From Streptomyces sp. LUP47B (GTDB lineage: Bacteria; Actinomycetota; Actinomycetes; Streptomycetales; Streptomycetaceae), in contig NZ_MJAH01000004.1 of assembly GCF_001746295.1 (NCBI RefSeq), positions 463,995 through 527,994 on the forward strand: DNA of 64,000 nt, in the 5' to 3' direction. Below the pieces are notes generated by a model. The model did not search any database and had not been told where the DNA came from. It worked only from the letters and a program-made list of their open reading frames with translations. Positions 43,540 through 53,146 of the stretch are shown here, piece by piece (position 1 is the stretch's first letter; each line of letters starts with the position of its first letter). The translations under genes were made by a program, and so were the position numbers.

Positions 43540-44840
43540 GCCGGGCCTCCGTCGAGGTGCGGGTAGAGCGGGAACGCGGTGGCGAGCTTCTCGACCCGGG
43601 CGCTCAGTTCGTCGCCCGGCCGTTCGCCCTTCAGGGCCTCGGCGATGATGTCGGCGACCTCGCGGAACTCCGTCTCGCCGAAGCCGCGGGTGGCCAGGGC
43701 GGGCGTACCGATCCGCAGGCCCGACGAGACCATCGGCGGGCGTGGGTCGAAGGGCACGGCGTTGCGGTTGACGGTGATGCCGACGCGGTGCAGCCGGTCC
43801 TCGGCCTGCTTCCCGTTGAGCTCGGAGTTCCTCAGGTCCACCAGGACCAGGTGGACTTCGGTGCCGCCGGTCAGCACGGTGATCCCGGCCTCGGCGACGT
43901 CGTCGGCCAGCAGCCGGCCGGCGAGGATCTTCGCTCCCCGCAGCGTGCGCCGCTGGCGCTCCTTGAACTCATCCGAGGAAGCCACCTTGAAGGCCACGGC
44001 CTTCGCCGCGATCACGTGCTCCAGCGGGCCGCCCTGCTGGCCCGGGAAGACCGCCGAGTTGATCTTCTTGGCCAGGCCGGCCCGGCTGAGGATGACACCG
44101 CCGCGCGGGCCGCCGAGGGTCTTGTGGGTGGTGGTCGTGACGATGTCGGCGTACGGCACCGGGCTCGGGTGGAGGCCTGCGGCCACCAGACCGGCGAAGT
44201 GGGCCATGTCCACCAGCAGATACGCGCCCACCTCGTCGGCGATCCGGCGGAACTCGGCGAAGTCCAACTGCCGGGGGTAGGCCGACCAGCCCGCGACGAT
44301 CATCTTGGGCCGGTGGGCGAGGGCGAGCTGTTCGACCTCGTCCATGTCGACGCGCAGGTCGGACTCACGCACGTGGTAGGGCACCACGTTGTACAGCCTG
44401 CCGGAGTAGTTGAGGCGCATGCCGTGGGTCAGGTGCCCGCCGTGCGCCAGGTCCAGGCCGAGGATCGTGTCGCCGGGCTTGAGCAGGGCGAACATCGCGG
44501 CCGCGTTGGCCTGGGCGCCCGAGTGCGGCTGGACGTTCGCGGCCTCGGCGCCGAAGAGCTCCTTCACCCGGTCGATGGCCAACTGCTCGATGACGTCGAC
44601 GTGTTCACAGCCGCCGTAGTAGCGGCGGCCCGGGTAGCCCTCGGCATACTTGTTGGTCAGGACCGAGCCCTGGGCCTCCATCACGGCGGCCGGGGCGAAG
44701 TTCTCCGAGGCGATCATCTCGAGGGTGGACTGCTGGCGGTGCAGTTCGGCGGCCACGGCGGTGGCGACATCCGGGTCGAGCTCGCTGAGGGGCAGGGAGA
44801 GCGTGGAGGCGGGCGTGGTGAGCGACGTACTCGTTGCCAT
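43536..44840 (-). CDS. glyA: Serine hydroxymethyltransferase (sox-linked copy)
   Basis: The 434-residue PLP enzyme has cofactor Lys240 in [14 protein letters not shown], and [18 protein letters not shown] and [12 protein letters not shown] segments. Placed first in the sox operon, it would combine glycine with the methylene-THF made by sarcosine oxidase to give serine. It is probably a second, dedicated copy next to the housekeeping glyA. The promoter lies in the 95-base gap with the divergent GntR gene, which holds a perfect palindrome. Confidence 0.95.
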   Translation of the reverse strand: MATSTSLTTPASTLSLPLSELDPDVATAVAAELHRQQSTLEMIASENFAPAAVMEAQGSVLTNKYAEGYPGRRYYGGCEHVDVIEQLAIDRVKELFGAEAANVQPHSGAQANAAAMFALLKPGDTILGLDLAHGGHLTHGMRLNYSGRLYNVVPYHVRESDLRVDMDEVEQLALAHRPKMIVAGWSAYPRQLDFAEFRRIADEVGAYLLVDMAHFAGLVAAGLHPSPVPYADIVTTTTHKTLGGPRGGVILSRAGLAKKINSAVFPGQQGGPLEHVIAAKAVAFKVASSDEFKERQRRTLRGAKILAGRLLADDVAEAGITVLTGGTEVHLVLVDLRNSELNGKQAEDRLHRVGITVNRNAVPFDPRPPMVSSGLRIGTPALATRGFGETEFREVADIIAEALKGERPGDELSARVEKLATAFPLYPHLDGGPA

Positions 44841-44874
44841 CTGTGCACCATCCTGAGAGCCAGCTAAAGAGCAA

Positions 44875-44886
44875 CTGATATATCAG
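44875..44886. promoter_or_regulatory. GntR-type operator, perfect palindrome
   Basis: CTGATATATCAG is a 12-base perfect palindrome located 35 bases upstream of glyA and 50 upstream of the GntR gene. It is AT-rich in a GC-rich setting and suits a FadR-branch dimer. It probably controls both divergent units. Confidence 0.75.
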
Positions 44887-44935
44887 CCTGTGCGGTAAGG
44901 TATGGGAGCTCGCCGCACAGGTCAAGGGGGCATCC

Positions 44936-45595
44936 ATGCAGCAGGTCGCGACCGAGATCGAGGAGCTGTCGCTCGCCGAGCGCGCGTACCGCGCCATCCG
45001 GGACCGGCTCGTCATGCTGGAGATCCGGCCCGGCGCGCCGATCAACGAGGAGCAGCTGGGGCAGTCCCTCGGCGTCGGACGCACGCCCGTGCGCGAGGCG
45101 CTCAAGCGGCTCCAGTACGAGCGCCTGATCACGACCTACCCCCGCCGCGGCACCTTCGCCACCGAGGTCAACATCACCGACCTGGCGCACATCTCCGAGG
45201 TGCGCCAGGAACTGGAACCCCTGGCCGCGGCGCAGGCCGCGCGGCGCGCCACGGCCACCGACCGGGCGAACCTGACGGCCCTGCGGCGCGAACTCGACAC
45301 CGCCGGCACTCCCGGGCGGGACTCCGCCGAGCTCATGCACCTGGACCTCCAGGTCCACCGAGCCATCTACACCGCCACGCACAACCCCTACCTGGAGGAC
45401 ACCCTCGTCCGCCACGACAATCTGGCGACCCGCATCTGGTGCCTGTTCGTGGACCGGCTCGACGACATGGCCGGCCACGTAGAGGAACACGGACCGCTGA
45501 TCGAGGCGATCGTCGCCGGTGACGCCGACACGGCGGCGCGGCTCGCCCGCAGCCACGTCGTGGGCTTCGAACAGGCGATCCGCGAGGCGATCTGA
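44936..45595 (+). CDS. GntR/FadR-family regulator of the sarcosine operon
   Basis: The 219-residue protein has an N-terminal winged helix (LAERAYRAIRDRLVMLEIRPGAPINEEQLGQSLGVGRTPVREALKRLQ) and an FCD effector domain with conserved metal-binding His residues (LDLQVHRAIYTATHNPYL; ARLARSHVVGFEQAI). It is divergent from glyA-soxBDAG with the palindrome CTGATATATCAG between them. Sarcosine, glycine or serine could be the effector. TAAGGT near 44896 may be its -10. Confidence 0.93.
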   Translation: MQQVATEIEELSLAERAYRAIRDRLVMLEIRPGAPINEEQLGQSLGVGRTPVREALKRLQYERLITTYPRRGTFATEVNITDLAHISEVRQELEPLAAAQAARRATATDRANLTALRRELDTAGTPGRDSAELMHLDLQVHRAIYTATHNPYLEDTLVRHDNLATRIWCLFVDRLDDMAGHVEEHGPLIEAIVAGDADTAARLARSHVVGFEQAIREAI

Positions 45596-45720
45596 GACCG
45601 GCGGGTCTCTGCGGAGGCCCCTCCGGGGGTGCGCGGCCGACTCCGGGTGCGAGCCCGTCAGGTTGGGGGCGTACGTTGTCATCCGGCGTCTGTGGGCGGG
45701 CAGTTGAGAGGACTACGGAA

Positions 45721-47076
45721 GTGACGGGAAGTCTGTCTCGTAGGGCGGTGCTGGGCGGCATGGCCGGTGGGGCCGCCCTGTTGGCTGCGGGAGCCGGGTC
45801 GGCCGCGGCCGCCGGACCCGTCCGGGAGCCGTATGTCCCGCTGACCGTGGACGGTGGGGGCGGCCCGGAGGGCACGGACCGCGTCCATGTGCTGAAGGTC
45901 GGTCCCGACACGGCCCGCACGGTGCTGGTGATGGTCCCGGGGATGTTCGGGGCGGCGAACGACTTCCGGTGGGCGGCCCGGGACCTCGTCGCGGCCGTGC
46001 CGGGAGTGCAGGTATGGGCGTTCGACCGGCGGGAGGAGAACCTCGCCGATCGTTCGGGCTTCCGCACCGCCGACCCGGCCGCGTACTACCTCGACGGTCA
46101 CTACCGTTCGCAGGACCCCGCGGCCTCCGCCTTCGCCGCCGGGTGGGGCCTGACCCGCACGCTGGAGGATCTGCGCGCGGTCGTACGGGCCGCCGCCCGG
46201 GGTGGCCGCCGAGTGGTGCTCGGAGGCCACTCATGGGGAGCGACCACCGCGATGGCCTACGCAGCGTGGGACTTCGACGGCTGCCCCGGGTACCGGGACG
46301 TGGCCGCCCTGGTGCTGGTCGACGGCGGAGTGCGCGGCGCGTTCGACGGCACGGGGGAGCCGGTCGCCGACTCGCCGGAGCAGGTGAAGGAGCGGCTGGC
46401 GGCCATCGAGGGCGGCGCGGTCTTCGACATGACCCTGAGCGCCGTGGGGCTGGGTGACCGGGCGGAGAGCACCCAGATCTGGTACCAGCTCGCGGGCTGG
46501 TACGCCCAGCGCGACCCGGACGGCCCCTCGGTCCTGCAGCCCCGCATGCCCGACGCCCTGCGGCCGCCGGTCCAGGTGACCAACGCGGGCCTCCTGGGCA
46601 CCCTGGTGGACGCCGGCATCGGCTGGCCGAACGACATCAGCGTGCACTCGGGACATCTCGCCGACAGCGGCGAACCGCGCGGCTGGGTCGACGACGGCAT
46701 CACCCCCATCGACCGGGTCGCCACCGCGTACGCGGGCGGCCCCGAACCGGCCGTATGGGAGTGGTACTGGCCGGCCCGGCTGTCGGTCGACCTCGACGTC
46801 ACCGACTCCTACGCCGACACCGACACGGCCCGCTCGCTGGGCCTGCGGCTGAAGCACGCCGCAGGCCTCGACGTCCCGCTGTACGCCTTCCAGACGAGCT
46901 ACGCCAAGGGAACGATCGTCTCGGCGGCCCGCCAGGTCGTGGCCGACTCGCGCATCCCGTACGCGACGTACGGGACGGACAACGGGATGAACCACCTCGA
47001 CCCGCTGTTCGCCGCCCCGCAGCACAACACGTTCACCCGCACCCTCGCACCGTTCCTCACCGGCCTACTCCCCTGA
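45721..47076 (+). CDS. Secreted alpha/beta hydrolase
   Basis: The 451-residue protein starts with a Tat-type signal (SLSRRAVLGGMAGGAALLAAG, cleavage around AAAAG) and has the nucleophile elbow GGHSWGATTA and a lid-like region of about 150 residues between the Ser and the final His (NGMNHLDPLF). It would be a secreted esterase or lipase-like enzyme. GTG start at 45721 follows GAGAGGAC. Its last 12 bases overlap the end of the convergent GH43 gene, so there is no room for a terminator outside coding sequence. Confidence 0.88.
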   Translation: MTGSLSRRAVLGGMAGGAALLAAGAGSAAAAGPVREPYVPLTVDGGGGPEGTDRVHVLKVGPDTARTVLVMVPGMFGAANDFRWAARDLVAAVPGVQVWAFDRREENLADRSGFRTADPAAYYLDGHYRSQDPAASAFAAGWGLTRTLEDLRAVVRAAARGGRRVVLGGHSWGATTAMAYAAWDFDGCPGYRDVAALVLVDGGVRGAFDGTGEPVADSPEQVKERLAAIEGGAVFDMTLSAVGLGDRAESTQIWYQLAGWYAQRDPDGPSVLQPRMPDALRPPVQVTNAGLLGTLVDAGIGWPNDISVHSGHLADSGEPRGWVDDGITPIDRVATAYAGGPEPAVWEWYWPARLSVDLDVTDSYADTDTARSLGLRLKHAAGLDVPLYAFQTSYAKGTIVSAARQVVADSRIPYATYGTDNGMNHLDPLFAAPQHNTFTRTLAPFLTGLLP

Positions 47077-48549
47077 GGGCGCGGTCTGAGTGACCCCGAG
47101 CGCCACCGGGGTGCCGAAGTTCGGAGTGCCGTCGGCGTTCCAGGTGAACTTCTGCGCCCTGGTGGTGCGGTTCATGTCGCAGCCGCCGCTCGCCGAGTTG
47201 TTGGCGTGGTAGACGATCCAGTCCTCGGTGCCGTCGGGCGACTTGAAGAAGCCGTTGTGGCCGGGGCCGTACACGCCATTGGCGTCGGACCGCTGGAAGA
47301 CCGGGTTCGGCGACTTGACCCAGGAGGAGGAGCTGAGCGGATCACCGCCGTTGTAGGTGAGCATCCCCAGCTTGTAGTCGGGTGTGGAGCAGTGGCTGGC
47401 CGAGTAGACGATGAACGTCTTCCCGCCCCGCTGAAGCACCTCGGCGCCTTCGTTGACGGCGCCGCCCACCGTTTCCCAGCCGTAGGTGGGCGTGGACAGC
47501 ACACGCCGGGTGCCGCTCGCGGTCCAGGGGTTCGACAGCGGGCGGATGAACATGGGCTGCGAACCGTTGTAGAAGGTGCCCAACAGATAAAGTTTTCCGT
47601 TGAGTTGGAGGATCCCCGGGTCCAGTTCCCAGGTGTTGTCCTGGGTGGGGTCCAGTAGGTCGGCCTTGAAGCTGTAGGGGCCCATGGGGTCCAGTCCGGC
47701 GCTCTCCAGCACATGGATGCGCTGGGTGCCGAGGTCGTACGGCTCGCGCCCGGCCGTGTAGTAGAAGTACCACCGCTTCCCGTTGGGCCCGTCGAGCAGA
47801 TGGAACTCCGGTGCCCACATCGTGCCCGCCCCGTTGGGCCGGGTCAGATTGAAAATCACCTGGTCGGAGGCAGTGGCGAGCCCAGCGAGGGTGCTCGCCC
47901 TGCGCATGGTGACCGTCGAGTTCCAGGTCGTGGTGGCGAGGTAGTAGGAGCCGTCGTAGTACGTCAGCCAGGGGTCGGGCCCGTGCTGGGAGAGCGGGTT
48001 GGTGAAGGTGCCCGGTCCGGTGCCGCCGCCGGTGAAGGCGGGCAGTCGCCACACCCGGCCGCCGCTTGTGGCGCACGGCAGTTGGACCAGGTTGGTGTTC
48101 GGGGCCGACGCACCACCGCTCGGCGCGACGCACTTGCCGGAGCCGACCGACACGAGGTTGAAGGTCCTGTCGGTGCCCGCGACCGTCACCGGGACGAGCC
48201 GCCACTGCTGGTTAGTCCCGCCGTGGCAGGGCCACTGGATGATCGCCGCGTTGTCCGCCGTGGAGGCGCCGCTGACGTCGACGCACTGACCGGACCGGGT
48301 GGTGATCGTGTACGTGTCGCTCGTAGCGGAGACGGGCGTGAAGGCGATGTTCTGGTCGGCGCCCGACGAGCAGGTGAACGCCCGGAGTTGAGCCCCCGCG
48401 GTCGTCGAACCCGCGGGCAGGTCCAGGCAGTTGCCGCCACCCTGGTTCACGGCCGTCGAGGTGAAGGTGACGGCGGCGGACGCGGGCGGTGCGACGAGCA
48501 GGGCCGTTGCCAGGACGAGCAGGGCCAGGAGGATTCTGGATCTGGTCAC
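47065..48549 (-). CDS. Secreted GH43 glycosidase with N-terminal ricin-type CBM13
   Basis: The 494-residue protein has a signal peptide (TRSRILLALLVLATALLVAPPASA), a ricin-B lectin domain (about residues 28-160; GGNCLDLPAGSTT, GQCVDVSGAS, GKCVAPSGG, repeated QxW-like parts), and a five-bladed GH43 domain (SQHGPDPWLTYYDGSYYLATT with the base Asp; WELDPGILQ; AVNEGAEVLQRGGKTF with the acid Glu). It probably cleaves alpha-L-arabinofuranose side chains. The GTG start overlaps the upstream GH stop (GTGA). The CDS end overlaps the convergent hydrolase gene by 12 bases. Confidence 0.93.
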   Translation of the reverse strand: MTRSRILLALLVLATALLVAPPASAAVTFTSTAVNQGGGNCLDLPAGSTTAGAQLRAFTCSSGADQNIAFTPVSATSDTYTITTRSGQCVDVSGASTADNAAIIQWPCHGGTNQQWRLVPVTVAGTDRTFNLVSVGSGKCVAPSGGASAPNTNLVQLPCATSGGRVWRLPAFTGGGTGPGTFTNPLSQHGPDPWLTYYDGSYYLATTTWNSTVTMRRASTLAGLATASDQVIFNLTRPNGAGTMWAPEFHLLDGPNGKRWYFYYTAGREPYDLGTQRIHVLESAGLDPMGPYSFKADLLDPTQDNTWELDPGILQLNGKLYLLGTFYNGSQPMFIRPLSNPWTASGTRRVLSTPTYGWETVGGAVNEGAEVLQRGGKTFIVYSASHCSTPDYKLGMLTYNGGDPLSSSSWVKSPNPVFQRSDANGVYGPGHNGFFKSPDGTEDWIVYHANNSASGGCDMNRTTRAQKFTWNADGTPNFGTPVALGVTQTAPSGE

Positions 48550-51500
48550 GGGCCGTACACCTTCGCTTCGAGGAGGCCGACTGAGTTGCTGCCGTTGCTC
48601 GTGAGCAGCACTCGTAGCCGGGTGGTGTCGGTGGCGGTGAAAGTGACGCTGTCGTACTGGTCCTTGGCCAGCGGATAGCCGCTCGCGCCGGGCACGTCGA
48701 CGTACGCGCTGCCGTTCCAGTACTGGAGCTTCCAGGAGGCGGGCAGGTCGATGCCCTGGTCGTCGTCGAAGAAGTACACCTCGGCCTTGTTCAGGGTCTT
48801 CGCCGTCGGCCAGGTCAGCTCGGCCCACTGCTGGCCCGTCTCCGGCCAGGTGCCCCAGCGCGGGTTGACGGTGTCGTTGGACGAGGGCGGATCGATGCCG
48901 TCGTTGACCGCGGCGACACTCTCCCAGGAAGAGGTGTACGACGCCGAAGCCGTCGCCGATGCCGCCTGGTTGGCCGGTGGCCGGCCCCCGCCCCGGTTGA
49001 ACACCTTGACCTCGGTCAGGCCCGTCCTGGCGCCGGACGCGTTGGTGGCCAGGACACGCACGCGCTGGGCGCTGATCGCCGGGAACCTCACCAGGTTGTA
49101 GTTGGCGCGCGGTGCCGCCGGACTCCTCGTCTGGCTCGGGGCGTCCACCCATGAACTGCCGTTGTAGTACTGGACCGTGTACGCCGACGGCGCCCGGTAG
49201 GTCGTACTCGCCGGGCGGCTGTCCTTGAAGTACAGGCGCACCTCGTCGAGCGTGCGGGCCGTGCCGAGGTTCAGCTCGTACCAGTCCTGGGCGGCCGATC
49301 CGCCGGCGCCCCAGAACGGTTCGTTGGTGGGGTAGCCGTCGACCGCCGCGCCCACCGTGCTGCCGGAGCCGGTGGAGGAGGCGGACACGGTCGCCCCGGC
49401 GGCCAGGTTGGTCAGATCGGCGGTGAGGTCGACGCCGGCCTTGGCGAGCATGTCCACCATGCGCGGGCTGTCCTGCACGACCTGGTTCGGCGCCTTGAGC
49501 CCGGAGACGGCCGTGTGATGGGTGACCGTGCCGCTCGTGGTGACGTCACCGGTGGCCGGATCCCAGGTGAACGGCACCAGCGAGCCGACCGTGGCCACCC
49601 GGTTGCCGTTCACGTAGATCGAGTAGCCCTCCGGGATGCCCGGGTATCGCACCACACCGTCGGCCGGGTCGTCCCAGACGATCGAAAGGTCGGCGCCCCG
49701 GTAACGGAGGTTGTTGACCGTGAAGTGGTCCCAGCCGATGTCGATGGGGGAAAGCTCCACCTTGGCGTCGTTGCGCGGCCGCAGTCCCGCCACGTCCTCG
49801 ATGACGGTCCAGTTGCTGCTGCCGAGGATGTTGTGGTGGATCCAGGAGCGGTAGTCGATGCCGCTGCCGTTCCAGTCCGCCCAGAACTCGTTGGCGTCTG
49901 GCCACCGGGTGTCGCCGCCGACGTACTGCGCCCAGGCGTTCCAGTAGAGGAGCTTCTTGTAGTCCGTCGCGTTCATCCAGGAGTTGGGATAGTTGCGCAA
50001 CACCGAGGAGTAGAGCCGGAACTGGACGGTGGAGTTGATCGTCGAGAAGTTGTTGGAGCCGGGCTCATCCGCGTCGGCGGCCGCCTTCTTGTCGGCCTGG
50101 TTGGCCGTGTAGAACGGGAAGACCGGGTACTGGGCGGGGTCGTCGTACAGCCGCAACGCCTGCTTGTACGTGGCCGTGTTGGGGACCGCGCCGACCGAGA
50201 ACGGGTAGTAGTTGTTGATCTCCTTCCAGGGCACCCACTCGTTGGTCGACTTCAGCCGGTGCTCGAACAGCTGCCTGTTGGGGTTCCACAGCACGTTGAC
50301 GATGGCGTCCTTGATCTGGTTCGCCAGCGTGCGCATCTCCGCCGCCTTGGCGGTGTTGCCGGTCGCCTCGTAGGCCTGCGCGGCGGCGAGGGCACCGCTG
50401 TACTGGTAGGCGGACTCGGCGCGGTCCATGTTCCCGGGCTTCCAGTGGAAGGAGACCGCGTCGGCGTCGTTGCCGGTCAGGGCGCCCCAGTCGTACTCGA
50501 TCAGCTTGTTGTTGTCGTGGTCGTAGTAGGCGAGCTGTCCCTTCACGTCGCCCTCGGCGTAGTGGGCGAGCTGGGCGGCGATGGCCGGCTGGCCGCCGTG
50601 GATCTGGTAGCTCTTCCACGCCGCCTCGGCGATGTACTGGGTGTAGCTGTTGGACCAGTTCTCCGGGTCACCCGGGTTGTCGAGGAAGCGCCCGCCCTTG
50701 GACACCTGGCCGACGCTGAGCCAGTCCCCGTACGCGTAGGCCGGGTTGCGCAGGTACTTGAGGTCGTCGATGTGCATCGGCTGGGTCAGCGCGATCGCGT
50801 TGTTGTAGCCGAGGACGCCCTCGGTGGAGGTCGGGAACTGGAAGGTCTGCCCGGGGATGTCGGCGTCGAGGTTGTTGAAGCGCATCAGCCACCAGCGGTA
50901 GTAGATGTTCTTCTTGATCGCCGGCTCCGGTACGTCGATGTAGGGCACGTTCTGTGCCCACCACAGGTTGTAGGCCCGTACATGGGTCGCGAAGGCGGTC
51001 GCGGGGGAGTAGCCCGCGTAGGCCTGGTATTCGCTGAGCGACTCGGGGATCTCGTCGGTGACGAAGCCCATGACCACCTTGGTGGTCACCGTGGCCCCGG
51101 CCGCGATCGTCACCGACCGGTTGAGGCCGCCGCCGGACGCGCTGAAACCGTCGCCGGTGAGCCGGGGCCGGATGGTGGTGAGGTTGTTGTAGGCGTTGAC
51201 CTGGCCGGTCAGTTCGCTGCCGGTGCCCGTGGTGGCGTACGGCGAGGTCGCCCGCAGTTGCAGGGTGGTCGGGCTACTGCCGTTGTTCTTGATCGAAAGG
51301 TTCGTCACGGCGACGTTGTTGTCGGTGATGAACTTGGTCTGCTCGACCGAGACCGAGCCGCTGGTGTGGACGCTCCTCCAGTGGCTGGGCGTCTGACGGC
51401 GTTGGGAGACCTGTTCGGTGAAGGTGCCCGGGGTGATCGCGACCGTGTAGGCGCTGTTGTCGTTGATGCTCTCCCAGTAGGCGACCTTGCCGGCGAAGCC

Positions 51501-51836
51501 GAGCCGGGCCGGGTCGTGCTCCTTCATGAAGAGCGCCCGTCCGCGGCTCATCAGCCAGGGTCCGGACGGGTCGTCACCGGTGCGGGCCAGCAGCCGGTCC
51601 ATCCAGAAGTCGGTGCCCGAGCTCTCCGCGTCGTAGATGGCCCGCATCATGTCGCCGGTGGTCTGGGCGACGGGCGGGGCGGGGATCGCGGGCCCGGTGA
51701 AGGCGGGGAACCCGATGGTCTGCGCGGCCCGGGCGGGAGCCGCGAGGGAGACCGAACACAGGAGGAGGGTCAGGATCACGATGATGCGCTGGGGGACGGT
51801 CCCGGTTCGTCTTCGCGGCGCAGTTCGTCTTCGCAT
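48546..51836 (-). CDS. Large secreted glycoside hydrolase (MGH1-like) with two discoidin/CBM32 domains
   Basis: The 1,096-residue protein has a signal peptide (about residues 1-37), an N-terminal beta-sandwich, a central (alpha/alpha)6 barrel of the MGH1-like clan (IKKNIYYRWWLMRFNN through FWADWNGSGIDYRSWIHHNILGSSNWT), and two F5/8-type C domains (about 800-940 and 950-1095). Acid residues in FWADWNGSG and SWIHHNIL may be catalytic, but I cannot name them firmly. It is the first gene of an operon with the GH43/ricin enzyme, divergent from LacI-ABC-GH127. It may release arabinosides from plant polymers or glycoproteins. Confidence 0.88.
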   Translation of the reverse strand: MRRRTAPRRRTGTVPQRIIVILTLLLCSVSLAAPARAAQTIGFPAFTGPAIPAPPVAQTTGDMMRAIYDAESSGTDFWMDRLLARTGDDPSGPWLMSRGRALFMKEHDPARLGFAGKVAYWESINDNSAYTVAITPGTFTEQVSQRRQTPSHWRSVHTSGSVSVEQTKFITDNNVAVTNLSIKNNGSSPTTLQLRATSPYATTGTGSELTGQVNAYNNLTTIRPRLTGDGFSASGGGLNRSVTIAAGATVTTKVVMGFVTDEIPESLSEYQAYAGYSPATAFATHVRAYNLWWAQNVPYIDVPEPAIKKNIYYRWWLMRFNNLDADIPGQTFQFPTSTEGVLGYNNAIALTQPMHIDDLKYLRNPAYAYGDWLSVGQVSKGGRFLDNPGDPENWSNSYTQYIAEAAWKSYQIHGGQPAIAAQLAHYAEGDVKGQLAYYDHDNNKLIEYDWGALTGNDADAVSFHWKPGNMDRAESAYQYSGALAAAQAYEATGNTAKAAEMRTLANQIKDAIVNVLWNPNRQLFEHRLKSTNEWVPWKEINNYYPFSVGAVPNTATYKQALRLYDDPAQYPVFPFYTANQADKKAAADADEPGSNNFSTINSTVQFRLYSSVLRNYPNSWMNATDYKKLLYWNAWAQYVGGDTRWPDANEFWADWNGSGIDYRSWIHHNILGSSNWTVIEDVAGLRPRNDAKVELSPIDIGWDHFTVNNLRYRGADLSIVWDDPADGVVRYPGIPEGYSIYVNGNRVATVGSLVPFTWDPATGDVTTSGTVTHHTAVSGLKAPNQVVQDSPRMVDMLAKAGVDLTADLTNLAAGATVSASSTGSGSTVGAAVDGYPTNEPFWGAGGSAAQDWYELNLGTARTLDEVRLYFKDSRPASTTYRAPSAYTVQYYNGSSWVDAPSQTRSPAAPRANYNLVRFPAISAQRVRVLATNASGARTGLTEVKVFNRGGGRPPANQAASATASASYTSSWESVAAVNDGIDPPSSNDTVNPRWGTWPETGQQWAELTWPTAKTLNKAEVYFFDDDQGIDLPASWKLQYWNGSAYVDVPGASGYPLAKDQYDSVTFTATDTTRLRVLLTSNGSNSVGLLEAKVYGP

Positions 51837-51854
51837 CGGATGCTCCCCTTTGCT

Positions 51855-51877
51855 GAAACGACCTAAAAGGTTTTCGC
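51855..51877 (-). promoter_or_regulatory. LacI operator/promoter element of the glycosidase operon
   Basis: On the minus strand the region reads TTGCGAAAACCTTTTAGG followed by TCGTTTC. The same pattern, TTGACGAAAGCCTTTTCGG then CTCGTTTC, stands before the ABC operon (53089-53115). TTG-CG may be the -35; the GAAAnCCTTTTnGG block fits a LacI-family site. It ends 19 bases before the GH start codon. Confidence 0.7.
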
Positions 51878-51944
51878 AACGTAGGAGCGAGCTGATGGAG
51901 TGTCAAGAGAGGTCGCTGATGGCGGAGTTCGGCGACCGTATGGT

Positions 51945-52973
51945 TCAGGACAGATGAGCCGTGGATCCCCGGATCACCACCCGGCACGGCAGCGTCTCCA
52001 CCCCCGAGCGGGGAATGCCGTCGATCGCACCGAACAGTGCCTGGGCGGCCGCCCGCCCGACCTGCTCCAGGTTCATGTCGACGCTCGTCAGCGGCGGCCG
52101 GGAGGCCGAGGTCAGGACCTGCCAGTTGTCGAAGCCCATGACCGCCACGTCCTCCGGTACCCGCTGCCCGCGCTCCCGCAGGACCTCGATGACCCCGCGC
52201 GCGATCTGGTCGCTGCCGCACAGCACCGCGTCCACGTCGGCGTGCCGCTCCAGCAGCATCGCGGTGGCGGCCCGACCCCACCCCTCCGACCACTCCGCGA
52301 ACCGCGGTTCGCCGACGAAGTCCAGCCCCGCGCCCGCCAGCGCCGCCCGGGCGCCGTCCGCCCGGTCCCGCGCGGCGAGGTAACCCGGGTCGCCGGTGAT
52401 GTGCGCGATCCGGGTGCGGCCGCAGGCCAGCAGGTGCTCGACCGCGATCCGGCCCGCGTCCACGTTGTCGGGCACGATCGACAGATCCGCCGGGTCGTCC
52501 GAGGGGGCGTACGCGTACACGACGGGAACCGGCAGGTCGCGGCCCAGGGAGGGGCGTGGATCGGTCCGGCTGCCCACCACGATCAGCCCGTCGACCCGGC
52601 GCCCGAGCAGCGCGCGCACATGGTGCTGCTCGCGGATGGTGTCACCGCGGGCGTCGCACAGGAACACCGCGACCTCGCCCGCGCCGAAGGCGTCCTCGGC
52701 GCCCATGAGGATCGGGATGCTGAATCTGCCCTCGAGGTCGCTGGTGAGCAGTCCGACGGTGCCGGTCCGCCCGGCGAGCAGTCCCCGGGCCAGCTGGTTG
52801 GGCCGGAACGACAGCCGCTCCGCCGCCTCGATCACCCGCTGCCGGGTCTCGGCACGCACCTGGCTGCGGCCGTTGAGGGCCTTGGACGCCGTGGCCACCG
52901 AGACGCCGGCGAGCCGGGCGACGTCGGTGAGGGTGGCGGTGTGCGAACGAGCGGGGCCGGGGGCGGGTGTCAT
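51945..52973 (-). CDS. LacI-family repressor of the arabinoside locus
   Basis: The 342-residue repressor has the LacI helix-turn-helix (ATLTDVARLAGVSVATASKALNGRSQVRAETRQRVIEAAERL), hinge helix with RPNQLARGLL, and a sugar-binding core with VDGLIVVGSR and CGSDQIARGVIEVL. It lies between the two operons it probably controls. Both carry the GAAAnCCTTTTnGG element. ATG start at 52973. Inducer is likely an arabinose-containing sugar taken up by the adjacent transporter. Confidence 0.93.
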   Translation of the reverse strand: MTPAPGPARSHTATLTDVARLAGVSVATASKALNGRSQVRAETRQRVIEAAERLSFRPNQLARGLLAGRTGTVGLLTSDLEGRFSIPILMGAEDAFGAGEVAVFLCDARGDTIREQHHVRALLGRRVDGLIVVGSRTDPRPSLGRDLPVPVVYAYAPSDDPADLSIVPDNVDAGRIAVEHLLACGRTRIAHITGDPGYLAARDRADGARAALAGAGLDFVGEPRFAEWSEGWGRAATAMLLERHADVDAVLCGSDQIARGVIEVLRERGQRVPEDVAVMGFDNWQVLTSASRPPLTSVDMNLEQVGRAAAQALFGAIDGIPRSGVETLPCRVVIRGSTAHLS

Positions 52974-53088
52974 GCGGGGTCTCCTGTCTCGCGTCGCGCA
53001 CTCTCAACCGTACGCGAGAATTTTCGCCCGCCCACCTGAACTCGTTGTTCTGCGCGGGGGATTGACGGGCAGTGAGCTCGGTTCTAGC

Positions 53089-53115
53089 TTGACGAAAGCC
53101 TTTTCGGCTCGTTTC
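53089..53115 (+). promoter_or_regulatory. LacI operator/promoter element of the ABC operon
   Basis: TTGACG (53089-53094) resembles a -35 and is followed by GAAAGCCTTTTCGG (53094-53107) and CTCGTTTC. It matches the element at 51855-51877 ahead of the divergent glycosidase operon, so the same LacI protein should bind both. Confidence 0.7.
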
Positions 53116-53146
53116 TTCCGGGTGCTCGTCACGTAGGGGGATCGTC

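Noticed and set aside
49515..51866. 783-codon plus-strand ORF opposite the large glycosidase gene
   Set aside because: The translation is Val/Gly/Arg-rich without domains; the minus frame has a signal peptide, glycosidase and CBM domains.
53008..53035. GCGAGAATTTTCGC upstream of LacI as another operator copy
   Set aside because: Only short arms match, and it does not share the GAAAnCCTTTTnGG pattern of the two accepted sites.
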